35,700 bases of DNA from Pseudoalteromonas sp. TB64 (GTDB lineage: Bacteria > Pseudomonadota > Gammaproteobacteria > Enterobacterales > Alteromonadaceae), in the NCBI RefSeq assembly GCF_000498095.1, contig NZ_AUTQ01000099.1:72901-108600 (forward strand). Reading direction: 5' to 3'. Below the pieces are notes generated by a model that did no database searches, was not told where the DNA came from, and saw nothing but the letters and a program-made list of their open reading frames with translations. Each line of letters starts with the position of its first letter. Within the stretch, counting starts at the first letter, position 1. The position numbers and the translations under genes were made by a program. This document shows, in pieces, positions 17,442-24,666 of this stretch.

Positions 17442-18951
17442 AACAAGCGCCGATATATTACTGGTTTTAGAGGGCACCTACCCTTATGTACGTGGCGGAG
17501 TGTCGAGCTGGGTTCATCAAATTATTGAAGGTTTACCTCATTATACTTTTGAGCTTATCTTTTTAGGTGGTGCATCAGAGCATTATGGTGAAATTCAATA
17601 TACTTTACCTAAAAACGTAACAAAACTACATGTTCATTATTTGGTTGAAAACGATACCTCCGAAATAAAAGCCAAGCATGGTATTAAATATAAAAAAGAA
17701 CTCTTTGAATTTTGGCAGCAATTACAAAACTATTTTCGTGATTGTAAAGATCCAATTCCAACAGAGCTCCTTAAGTTTGCCTTTGAAAACCTTGCTAAAA
17801 AAGAAGGTATAAACGAAGCTGACTTTTTGTATAGTGAGTCATCATGGCAAGTGCTTTCAAAGTATTACTTAACTTATTGTGATGAATCATCGTTTATCGA
17901 CTTTTTCTGGTCATATCGCAACTTGTATAAACCACTATTTAAAATAGCCGAAATTGCTCGCGGCTTACCAAGTGTTAAACTTATTCACTCAATATCAACT
18001 GGCTATGCAGGGCTTTTAGGCGCAGGTGCTAGTGTAATAAGTAATACCCCGTTTTTATTAACCGAACATGGAATTTATACCAAAGAGCGTAAAATAGATC
18101 TTATTCAAGCTAGTTGGATTAAAGACTCTGAACAGCGTTTGGGTAAAAATTTAAATACCGAAATGGGCTTTATACGCCGTATGTGGATCAGCTTTTTTGA
18201 ACAAATTGGTCGAACAACTTATCAAGAAGCCGATAAAATAATTTCTTTATACGACGGAAACCGACAACGACAAATTACAGATGGTGCTACACCAGAGAAA
18301 GCATTTGTTGTTCCCAATGGTATTAAAACGTCTCGCTTTACAGATGCACTTGCACAGCGCTCAGACGAAATTCCGCAAACAGTGGGATTAATTGGTCGCG
18401 TAGTGCCTATAAAAGATATAAAAACCTTCATACGTGCAATTAAAGAAGTACAGTCTAATATGCCAAACATAGAAGGCTGGATTATAGGTCCTTATGAAGA
18501 AGACCCGCAATATTATAAAGAATGCCAATTACTTGTAGGCAGTTTAGATTTAGAAAATAACGTCAAGTTTTTAGGCATGCAAGATATAACTAAAGTACTC
18601 CCTAAGTTGGGTCTGGTTGCACTAACGTCTATTTCTGAAGCTCAACCCTTAGTACTGCTAGAAGCAATGGCTGCAGGCGTTCCTGTGCTTGCAAGTGATG
18701 TGGGCTCATGTCGAGAAATAATAGAAGGCTCCACCGATGAAGATAAAGCATTGGGTAAAGCCGGTGAAGTTGTATCAATAGCCTCATCTAGCGAAACAGC
18801 ATTACAAATATCAAATATGCTGATGGACAATGAAAAATGGCGTGAATACCAGGCAAGCGGTCTTAAACGCGTACAAACATTTTATGATGAGAGTCATATG
18901 TTTACACGATACGACACTCTTTATAAGGATACAATGTCATGGCCGGAATAG
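17434..18951 (+). CDS. pelF: PelF, GT4 glycosyltransferase that polymerises Pel
   Basis: Cytosolic glycosyltransferase of 505 residues, GT-B fold, family GT4. N-terminal GGVSSWVHQIIEGLP is the acceptor-domain glycine loop. LLTEHGIYTKERKID is the PelF-type extended loop, and VPNGIK introduces the C-lobe. IGRVVPIKDIKTFIRAI is the nucleotide-sugar phosphate-binding segment. EAQPLVLLEAMAAGVPV carries the E-x7-E motif. UDP-GlcNAc/UDP-GalNAc is the expected donor. No UDP-GlcNAc 4-epimerase (the supplier of UDP-GalNAc) is in or next to the operon, so it must be elsewhere. It overlaps pelE by 8 and pelG by 13 bases. Confidence 0.96.
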   Translation: MPKTSADILLVLEGTYPYVRGGVSSWVHQIIEGLPHYTFELIFLGGASEHYGEIQYTLPKNVTKLHVHYLVENDTSEIKAKHGIKYKKELFEFWQQLQNYFRDCKDPIPTELLKFAFENLAKKEGINEADFLYSESSWQVLSKYYLTYCDESSFIDFFWSYRNLYKPLFKIAEIARGLPSVKLIHSISTGYAGLLGAGASVISNTPFLLTEHGIYTKERKIDLIQASWIKDSEQRLGKNLNTEMGFIRRMWISFFEQIGRTTYQEADKIISLYDGNRQRQITDGATPEKAFVVPNGIKTSRFTDALAQRSDEIPQTVGLIGRVVPIKDIKTFIRAIKEVQSNMPNIEGWIIGPYEEDPQYYKECQLLVGSLDLENNVKFLGMQDITKVLPKLGLVALTSISEAQPLVLLEAMAAGVPVLASDVGSCREIIEGSTDEDKALGKAGEVVSIASSSETALQISNMLMDNEKWREYQASGLKRVQTFYDESHMFTRYDTLYKDTMSWPE

Positions 18952-20303
18952 GTTTTGAGATACGTAAAATTCTCAAAAAGAATACCCTGCTTTCAGTATT
19001 TGAAGCATATGGTTATGCAGGATTAATAGGTTCTGGTCCTTGGTTATTATCTATAGTCGCTTTAATGCTTATCGGTATTTTAAGTTTAGGCGTAGTGCTG
19101 CCAAAAGTACTGATCATTCAATTTTTAACGCTTGTTACCTACATGATGGCAGCATCACTTATTTTAACCGGTGGTTTGCAATTAATGCTCACCCGCTTTA
19201 TTGCTGATTTATTTTTTAAAAAAGAAGAAGCCAAAGTTCTGCCAAACTTACTTGGCGCTCAACTAATTACCACCATAGGTGCGCTACTTGTTGGCTTAGC
19301 TGTTTGGCCATTTTTACCAATACCGGTAGTTACTAAAATAATTATTTTAGGTGCCTTTATTAGCTTATGTAATCAATGGCTTGGTGCAATATTTTTATCT
19401 GGAATGAAAGAGTATAGGTTAATTTTAATTACCATGTTAAGCGGATACGCTTTTATGGTATTACTGGCTTACCTACTCAGAGACTGGCAATTGGACGGGT
19501 TATTTTTTGCTTTTTTTGCCGGTGAAGCACTACTCTTTTTTAGCTTTTTATTTATGATTATTAGGCGCTACCCAGGCGAAAAACTTATAAGCTTTGATTT
19601 TTTACATAATAAAAACGTGTATTACAGCCTATTTTTCTGTGGGTTATTTTATAACATTGGTGTGTGGGCTGATAAAATTATTTTTTGGTACTCACCAAGT
19701 ACATCTATTCAAATTATTGGCACACTTAGAGCAAGTCCTATTTACGACTTACCAATATTTTTAGCCTATCTGTCTATTATCCCTGGCATGGCTGTATTTT
19801 TAGTGAAAATGGAAACCGATTTTGTTGAGCAATACGACCGTTTTTACACAGCAATACGCGGCGGCTCATCACTCGAAGAAATTTACCTTTTAAAAGACAA
19901 TATGATTCAAACTGCTCGTGGCGGCATATACGATATTTTTAAAATTCAGGGTATTACCGTCGCTTGTTTATTATTGTGGGGAGAGCAAATACTCACCTTT
20001 ATCGGAATTGACCCAAACTATAAAACGCTTCTATTTATTGACGTTGTTGGTGTAGGCGTGCAAGTAATATTTTTATCTATTTTAAATATTTTATTTTACC
20101 TCGATAAACGTTTTACGGTATTAGTATTAGCGGGCATATTTTTAGTCGTTAATGTTGTACTTACCTATATCTCAGTTGCTCTTGGACCACAGTTTTATGG
20201 ATATGGTTTTGCTTTGGCGACCATTGTAAGCTCAGTAATTGGTTTGTTTTGGCTATCGAGACAATTTGAAAGCTTAGAATACGAAACCTTTATGTTGCAA
20301 TAA
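18939..20303 (+). CDS. pelG: PelG, polytopic inner-membrane Pel synthase/transport subunit
   Basis: 454 residues with about 12 predicted transmembrane helices, a Wzx/MATE-like protein. It begins with the highly characteristic PelG N terminus MAGIGFEIRKIL followed by AGLIGSGPWLLSI. Together with PelD, PelE and PelF it forms the synthase complex and probably conducts the growing polymer across the inner membrane. The ATG lies inside the end of pelF. It is the last gene of the operon: a strong hairpin follows seven bases after the stop. Confidence 0.95.
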   Translation: MAGIGFEIRKILKKNTLLSVFEAYGYAGLIGSGPWLLSIVALMLIGILSLGVVLPKVLIIQFLTLVTYMMAASLILTGGLQLMLTRFIADLFFKKEEAKVLPNLLGAQLITTIGALLVGLAVWPFLPIPVVTKIIILGAFISLCNQWLGAIFLSGMKEYRLILITMLSGYAFMVLLAYLLRDWQLDGLFFAFFAGEALLFFSFLFMIIRRYPGEKLISFDFLHNKNVYYSLFFCGLFYNIGVWADKIIFWYSPSTSIQIIGTLRASPIYDLPIFLAYLSIIPGMAVFLVKMETDFVEQYDRFYTAIRGGSSLEEIYLLKDNMIQTARGGIYDIFKIQGITVACLLLWGEQILTFIGIDPNYKTLLFIDVVGVGVQVIFLSILNILFYLDKRFTVLVLAGIFLVVNVVLTYISVALGPQFYGYGFALATIVSSVIGLFWLSRQFESLEYETFMLQ

Positions 20304-20307
20304 CATA

Positions 20308-20337
20308 TGGTAAAGGCTGCACTTTGCAGCCTTTACT
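20308..20337 (+). terminator. Hairpin at the end of the pel operon
   Basis: Perfect 12-bp stem GTAAAGGCTGCA (20310-20321) / TGCAGCCTTTAC (20325-20336) with a CTT loop, starting seven bases after the pelG stop. It lacks a following T-run, so it may stabilise the mRNA 3' end or act as a Rho-aided rather than a classical intrinsic terminator. Confidence 0.6.
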
Positions 20338-20398
20338 ACCAAGCTAATCACTCATCAAAGCTTTTAAGCTATTTCCAAATTTCAATTAGGAGATATCC

Positions 20399-20428
20399 AT
20401 GAGAAAAATACGTAGTCGTGAGCAATGA
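20399..20428 (+). pseudogene. Truncated gene start (MRKIRSREQ) interrupted by IS3-type element
   Basis: A strong ribosome site AGGAG precedes ATG by six bases and is followed by nine codons. The TGA that ends it is the first three bases of the IS3-type left terminus (TGACGCGG...). This looks like the 5' end of a gene cut off by the insertion. Nine residues are too few to identify it. It could also be a chance start. Confidence 0.35.
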
Positions 20429-20797
20429 CGCGGTAATTCCCCCGAAAAAATAATAGATGCCAAGCATAGAATTTTCTCTTATTGTATACACAGGAGAAAA
20501 TAATGAAAAAAGCATATTTACAGACACTCAGATCTTCGCTATTTTGAAGTAAGCCGATAGCGGTGTGCCACCATATTGAGCTATGCAGCGAATATGATGG
20601 GCAACTCAACCTTTTATAAATGGCGCGAAAAATACGGTGGCGTGGATGCCTCTTTAATGACGCGAATGAAAGAGCTTGAAGATGAAAACCGACGTTTAAA
20701 GAAAATGTATGTTGATCAAATCCGAGGTCATTTTAGAGGCTATAGTAAAAAGTAGTTAAGGCTTCTGAGCAAAAAATATTAGCATATGAAGTCGTTA
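20426..20797 (+). mobile_element. Decayed IS3-family element: left end, orfA and start of orfB
   Basis: After the left terminus (20426-20456) a CAGGAG ribosome site precedes ATG at 20503. In shifting frames one reads the orfA of an IS3-family transposase: TDTQIFAILK-stop-ADSG (20520-20565), ELCSEY, then GNSTFYKWREKYGGVDASL and KELEDENRRLKKMYVD (to about 20715), then EVILEAIVKK-stop. VVKASEQKILAYEVVR is the beginning of orfB. At least two internal stops and three frameshifts are present. OrfB, the DDE catalytic part, stops after about 16 residues, so the element is dead and deleted. Confidence 0.78.
20432..20456 (+). repeat. IS3-type left-terminus repeat, copy 1
   Basis: GGTAATTCCCCCGAAAAAAT followed by AATAG. 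It shares about 22 of 25 positions with a directly repeated copy at 20798-20821. This copy stands at the normal position before orfA. Confidence 0.65.
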
Positions 20798-20821
20798 GGT
20801 AATCCTCCCGAAAAATAGTAG
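20798..20821 (+). repeat. IS3-type left-terminus repeat, copy 2, same orientation
   Basis: GGTAATCCTCCCGAAAAATA followed by GTAG, directly repeating copy 1. It abuts the point where orfB homology breaks off. A right terminus should be inverted, so this is a second left end, indicating insertion or recombination between two element copies. Confidence 0.6.
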
Positions 20822-21063
20822 TATTAATATAGTAGTTTCACTTGATGTAAGATACTCAATCTAAATAAGATTAATTATTAGCTTCCGATGCTATAATCAC
20901 TGACCGTCGGCTATAGCTCAAAGCAGTCTTGAATGTGATTAAATAATTTTATTAAAAAATACGAATAAGCCTTTTGTAATTTCAGCACTAATCAACAATA
21001 CTGCATATGTGCTACACATAAAGAGCGAGGTTAGGAATTTAAATTGTAAACCATTGATTTTAT
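20822..21063. other. Gene-free stretch between IS debris and tRNA-Arg
   Basis: No intact gene. One short open stretch (TNKPFVISALINNTAYVL, about 20959-21020, plus strand) has coding-like codons but no recognisable relatives or start. It may be further mobile-element debris 3' of the tRNA gene. Confidence 0.45.
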
Positions 21064-21139
21064 TGGTAGCCCCTGCAAGAATCGAACTTGCAACTGCCCC
21101 TTAGGAGGGGGCCGTTATATCCATTTAACTAAGAGGCCA
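21064..21139 (-). tRNA. tRNA-Arg (anticodon CCT)
   Basis: 76 bases including an encoded CCA. On the minus strand the acceptor TGGCCTC pairs with GGGGCTA through U1-A72, a G2.U71 wobble and a U6.G67 wobble. The D arm has TAGTTAAATGGATATAA. The anticodon stem is GCCCC/GGGGC with loop CTCCTAA, giving anticodon CCT, which reads AGG. The T arm GCAAG-TTCGATT-CTTGC is perfect. U at position 1 with a neighbouring wobble is uncommon, but all other conserved bases are intact. It has its own promoter upstream. Confidence 0.93.
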
Positions 21140-21165
21140 CTAAAGCGGTGTGCTTAATGGGTTGA

Positions 21166-21195
21166 ATTATAACGGCATCTGGTTTTTTATATCAA
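21166..21195 (-). promoter_or_regulatory. Sigma-70 promoter of tRNA-Arg
   Basis: On the minus strand: -35 TTGATA (21190-21195), an 18-base spacer, and -10 TATAAT (21166-21171), 26 bases before the tRNA 5' end. It begins 12 bases after the stop of the upstream FlgO-domain gene. No terminator separates the two, so operon read-through into the tRNA is also possible. Confidence 0.7.
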
Positions 21196-21207
21196 GTCCA
21201 AATGAAG

Positions 21208-21885
21208 TTAATTGCTTGATAAGTAAATATCTTCTTTATCTAGGACGTATAACGGTATTAATTTTCGGCTACTGGCTGCAATTTGCTTTGTTTTAACGTT
21301 TATAACGCGAGTATTAACTATAACTCCGTTATGGCGATAAATTAAAGTGCCTGCCAGTACATGACTTGCCATTTGATCTTCACTCAGCTTTGCAATATCA
21401 CGCGAAAAAGCGAAGTCACCACGGCTATTAACGTCAATGGTATCTGTGGTTTTAAAATCGACTACGCTGTATCCAAACTTTTGTAATTGATGAATTAACG
21501 TTTCTGAAATTTGATTACCTAACTGATTGCTGTTGTTAAGCGATGCATCTAAATCGACTAAAGTAGTTACAGCTATGTTTATGTTAGGCGTATCTTCATC
21601 ATTTTCTGACTCTAGAGTGTCGACTAAATCAAGTGCCATTTGCTCTACGTAATTAGCTAATGTTTTATGATGTTTGCCTGGAATAAATTGCTTTGATGAA
21701 TCGTACTCATTTTGTATTTGAGCATTGTGCGCTATTTGTTTTTGCTCATACACTGCGTTCACATCAAAATTAGTGCGTGAATTAGTTGTTTCTACATGCT
21801 CATGGTTTTGGGTTTGTGCTATTGAGCAACCGCCCAAGCCTAATAATGTAAAAGCAACAAGGGTATTGGTTAGTTTATAATACAT
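21208..21885 (-). CDS. FlgO-domain lipoprotein C (third of three tandem paralogues)
   Basis: 225 residues. Lipoprotein signal peptide MYYKLTNTLVAFTLLGLGGC with lipobox LGGC (Cys20). A low-complexity polar linker (about 21-75) leads into a FlgO-type domain (about 75-220): NIAVTTLVDLDASL, LGNQISETLIHQLQKFGY, VVDFKTTD, GDFAFSRDIAKL, HVLAGTLIYRHNGVIVNTRV. In Vibrio, FlgO is an outer-membrane lipoprotein needed for flagellar function. Here no flagellar gene is in sight. The start has GAGG upstream and lies seven bases after the stop of paralogue B. Blocks QISE, DFKTTD, GDF.FSRD and VLAGTL are shared almost unchanged with paralogue B, indicating a tandem duplication. Cellular role unknown. Confidence 0.8.
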   Translation of the reverse strand: MYYKLTNTLVAFTLLGLGGCSIAQTQNHEHVETTNSRTNFDVNAVYEQKQIAHNAQIQNEYDSSKQFIPGKHHKTLANYVEQMALDLVDTLESENDEDTPNINIAVTTLVDLDASLNNSNQLGNQISETLIHQLQKFGYSVVDFKTTDTIDVNSRGDFAFSRDIAKLSEDQMASHVLAGTLIYRHNGVIVNTRVINVKTKQIAASSRKLIPLYVLDKEDIYLSSN

Positions 21886-21892
21886 TTTAACC

Positions 21893-22591
21893 TCACTTAC
21901 TTGCTTGTTTTAGCATTATGCCATCTGTGCGGTAATTGCTATTGAGTGCATCAACCACTGACTGCGGAATAAAGCCTTGTGCAGTACCCACAACCGCTTT
22001 ACTTTTTAGACCAACAATACGAGCATTTACTAATACCCCACCCTGATGGCTTACAAGTGTTCCCGCCAATACATAATTAAAGGTTTGATCTTGGTTTAAC
22101 TCTAAATAATCACGGCTAAATACAAAGTCACCTTCGGGTGATACACGCATATAGTCGGTTGTTTTAAAATCAATAACAGGTACGCCAAAGCTATGTAGTT
22201 CGTGCATAAAGCTTTCTGAAATTTGGTTTCCTAGTAAGCTACTTTTAGTGTAGTCATCATCCAAAAATACAAAGCTGGAAACAGCGAGTGGTGTTTTTTC
22301 ATTTACGTATTGTAAATTTTCAACCATATCTTGCATTATTCCACGCACGTAGTGATTTATATTTTTACGCACTGACGGTGTAGATTTAGTGTAGTTATTT
22401 TGTTGAACCAACCCAGATTGAAACAGGTTGTTATTGACGGTTGGTGCTGCAACTTCTCGCTGATTACTAACCAATTGTGTATTTTGGTTACTTTGCTCAA
22501 CAATTGGCTCGGCTTCTGAGTTAGTTACACCTAATATTTGCGAACAACCAAAGCCTAATGGCAAACATAAAGTAATTAATAGATTTCTCAT
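21893..22591 (-). CDS. FlgO-domain lipoprotein B (second of three)
   Basis: 232 residues from the ATG at 22591, which has AGGAG at the right distance. A longer frame up to 22657 would overlap the preceding gene and hide the signal peptide. Signal MRNLLITLCLPLGFGC ends in an LGFGC lipobox. A Gln/Asn-rich linker is followed by the FlgO domain from about residue 95: LAVSSFVFLDDDYTKSS, LLGNQISESFMHELHSFG, VIDFKTTD, GDFVFSRDYLEL, YVLAGTLVSHQGGVLVNARI. It is thirteen bases downstream of paralogue A and seven upstream of C, so the three are certainly cotranscribed. Predicted to sit in the inner leaflet of the outer membrane. Function inferred only from the domain. Confidence 0.8.
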   Translation of the reverse strand: MRNLLITLCLPLGFGCSQILGVTNSEAEPIVEQSNQNTQLVSNQREVAAPTVNNNLFQSGLVQQNNYTKSTPSVRKNINHYVRGIMQDMVENLQYVNEKTPLAVSSFVFLDDDYTKSSLLGNQISESFMHELHSFGVPVIDFKTTDYMRVSPEGDFVFSRDYLELNQDQTFNYVLAGTLVSHQGGVLVNARIVGLKSKAVVGTAQGFIPQSVVDALNSNYRTDGIMLKQASK

Positions 22592-22604
22592 TTTGTGCTC
22601 CTGG

Positions 22605-23198
22605 TTAGTATTCGCTGCGGTATAAGTAACCGTCGCGCTGCTGAATTTTTTCATCACCCCACATTACATTAATAGGGATCTCAGTACTGCCAGCAGATAA
22701 CACCTGTTTATTATTTATATTTACTAATCGCGCATTGACGATATAAGCATGTTGTTGTCGTGTAACTGTGCCTGTGACTATCAAGTCAATATTCTGACGT
22801 TTGCGTAACTGCGCTAAATCACGACTAAGTACGCTATCTGCATTAGTCGATAAATTTAAGTTATTAGCTAATCGATACTCTACCGTGTTATAGCCAAGCT
22901 GCGTCATTTGAGTTAGCAGGCTTTCTTGAATTTGTTGACTTAAACCAGATGCTTGCTCGGTCATAAGCTTAGAGTCGAGTGCATCTGCAAAATAAAAACT
23001 GCTTACACCTATTCGTGTATTATTACTTAGCGGCTCTTTTATATGGCTAAGCTGCACAGTTAAGTTATTTATGTAGTCGTTTACTGTATAGGGTGCCATT
23101 GCCGCTTTAGGCGCATTGGTGCTCACACTCGGCTCTGGCTGAGGTATTAAACTACAAGCAGCTAAGTTAACTAATAATAAGGGTAATAAAAGGCGCAT
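22605..23198 (-). CDS. FlgO-domain lipoprotein A (first of three, most divergent)
   Basis: 197 residues. The ATG at 23198 is preferred over the in-frame ATG at 23207, because AGAGG stands nine bases before the former and touches the latter. Signal MRLLLPLLLVNLAAC with lipobox LAAC. The FlgO-type domain begins near residue 55: IGVSSFYFADALDSKL, GLSQQIQESLLTQMTQLGY, then SVLSRDLAQLRKRQNIDLIVTGTV and YIVNARLVNINNKQVL. The DFKTTD block of the other two paralogues is replaced by EYRLANN, and the second half is closer to generic FlgO/TolB-N proteins. It lies 59 bases after the second SPOR lipoprotein gene. Together the three paralogues could form a hetero-oligomer, which is speculation. Confidence 0.78.
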   Translation of the reverse strand: MRLLLPLLLVNLAACSLIPQPEPSVSTNAPKAAMAPYTVNDYINNLTVQLSHIKEPLSNNTRIGVSSFYFADALDSKLMTEQASGLSQQIQESLLTQMTQLGYNTVEYRLANNLNLSTNADSVLSRDLAQLRKRQNIDLIVTGTVTRQQHAYIVNARLVNINNKQVLSAGSTEIPINVMWGDEKIQQRDGYLYRSEY

Positions 23199-23257
23199 AG
23201 TTGCCATCCTCTTTCAAATATACAGAGAATAAAGCAAGTATTATGCCTAAAAGATAG

Positions 23258-23848
23258 TTACTGAGGTTGTTGCTCGGTGTAATAACTTACAAAACAATTT
23301 ATTTTTTGTTTTTTTAATATAGAGCAATCATTTTTTGCGGCGGCTTTTTTTATATAAGCACCTAACTTTAAACGATAAAGGGTGATGTTATTTACAACAA
23401 TTGGTTCTATATTAACAGGTAGCTCTGCATTTATAATTTTAGGAGCTTTTAATCTTAAAGCAGTAAGCGCACTTTCTAAGCTAGTTTTATTTTTAAATGA
23501 AGCAACTTGTATAGCAAACAATGTTTGTTGGCTTTTTAAAATACTCTCTTCATTAAAAATGGTTTCAATGGCATTTTCATAACGTATGTTTCGGGTGTCT
23601 ATTTGCTCTAAACTTGAAGTAAGCTCAGATACCTTCGCTTCTAGCTGAAGTGGTTTTTCAATCTTTGGTTGCGCGGTTTTCCATTGCTCAGCGGTATTTT
23701 GTAGTTGTTCTAAATCTGCTTTATGAATAAGTACTGCAGGTGCTTTAACTTCAGGCTTTTCTTTTTGTTTTACGGTACTACAAGCGCTAAGAGTTAACGC
23801 TAAAGTGAACAAAAGCCCAACTTGCTTAAAATCCATTTTTATAGGCAT
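23258..23848 (-). CDS. SPOR-domain lipoprotein 2
   Basis: 196 residues. Signal MPIKMDFKQVGLLFTLALTL followed by lipobox LSAC. The ATG at 23848 has AGGGA seven bases upstream, and the internal Met5 has none. A predicted coiled coil (about 40-90, with the motif ADLEQLQNTAEQWKTAQ) is followed by a SPOR-like domain from about 112 (FAIQVASFKNKTSLESAL, LYRLKLGAYIKKAAA) that ends in a C-x9-C pair (DCSILKKQKINCFVS). SPOR domains bind glycan strands lacking stem peptides at division sites. It is a paralogue of the upstream SPOR gene: the coiled coil, FA.QVAS, YRLKLG and C-x9-C are shared. Confidence 0.8.
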   Translation of the reverse strand: MPIKMDFKQVGLLFTLALTLSACSTVKQKEKPEVKAPAVLIHKADLEQLQNTAEQWKTAQPKIEKPLQLEAKVSELTSSLEQIDTRNIRYENAIETIFNEESILKSQQTLFAIQVASFKNKTSLESALTALRLKAPKIINAELPVNIEPIVVNNITLYRLKLGAYIKKAAAKNDCSILKKQKINCFVSYYTEQQPQ

Positions 23849-23973
23849 TCACTTTCCCTAAAATTTCCAATTTGAATTGCTGTCAGAAGAATAAACTTAA
23901 TATTGCCCTAAACAGCTAATTATAAGGAGGGTATTTTATGGATAAAAAAATTATAAGCAAGTTTGGATTTTAA

Positions 23974-24654
23974 TTATAACTTAACTGGTTTATCGGTGTA
24001 ATTACTTACAATGCAATCCAGTTTATAAAGCTTAAATACTTCACAATCTGCTTTTGCATTTTTTAGGTTTTGATATGAGCCAAGTTTTAATCGGTAATAC
24101 GTTTTATTGTTAATGTTAGCTGTTTCAACATTAGTCAAAATTTTGTCTCTAAATAAAGGAGCCGCTTGTTTATTTAGGTCGTGCCATGCTTTCACTACGC
24201 TTTTTTCAGAGTCGACTGAAGCAACTTGTAATGCAAATACATGTTTAGGTGCGTTTAATTTTACAGTTTGTTTTTTATTGCTATTAGTAGGCTTAATTCT
24301 TTGTTGTGGTTTTGTAGTGTTTGTTTCGAGCGGCGTACGGGTGTACTTATTACCGTGTCCCTGCTCAGATTGTGCTAGCGCTTTAGTGTTAATAATATCA
24401 ATATGATTAACAAGATACGTTATCTCTTTTTCGAGCTTTAAAATGCGCTCAATGCCTAATCTTGCTTGTTGCCATTGCATTGCAGCATCTTTTAATTGCG
24501 CAAGCTCTAATGCAGTTATAGATACATACTCTGGTGAATCACTTTGTTCATGCTGCAATGATTTTTCTTCCGGCAGAAGCGTGCACGCCGTACCAAAAAA
24601 AAGCATAAGCAAACTAAGTAATAACCCATTGTTATTTTTTTTATATTTCAACAT
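23974..24654 (-). CDS. SPOR-domain lipoprotein 1
   Basis: 226 residues. Signal MLKYKKNNNGLLLSLLMLFFGTAC with lipobox GTAC. A coiled-coil-like segment (ALELAQLKDAAMQWQQAR, about 48-85) is followed by a Thr/Lys/Gln-rich linker and a SPOR domain (about 140-222): FALQVASVDSEKSVVKAW, YYRLKLGSYQNLKNA, DCEVFKLYKLDCIVS with C-x9-C. First gene of the five-lipoprotein cluster. Its ribosome site AGGA, ten bases before ATG, partly falls in a hairpin annotated separately, hinting at translational control. Predicted outer-membrane anchored with the SPOR domain reaching the peptidoglycan. Partner and role unknown. Confidence 0.8.
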   Translation of the reverse strand: MLKYKKNNNGLLLSLLMLFFGTACTLLPEEKSLQHEQSDSPEYVSITALELAQLKDAAMQWQQARLGIERILKLEKEITYLVNHIDIINTKALAQSEQGHGNKYTRTPLETNTTKPQQRIKPTNSNKKQTVKLNAPKHVFALQVASVDSEKSVVKAWHDLNKQAAPLFRDKILTNVETANINNKTYYRLKLGSYQNLKNAKADCEVFKLYKLDCIVSNYTDKPVKL

Positions 24655-24666
24655 GTGTTCGTTATC

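Noticed and set aside
20382-20609. 75-residue minus-strand frame
   Set aside because: Lies antisense to the IS3 remnant, and the plus strand carries the homology.
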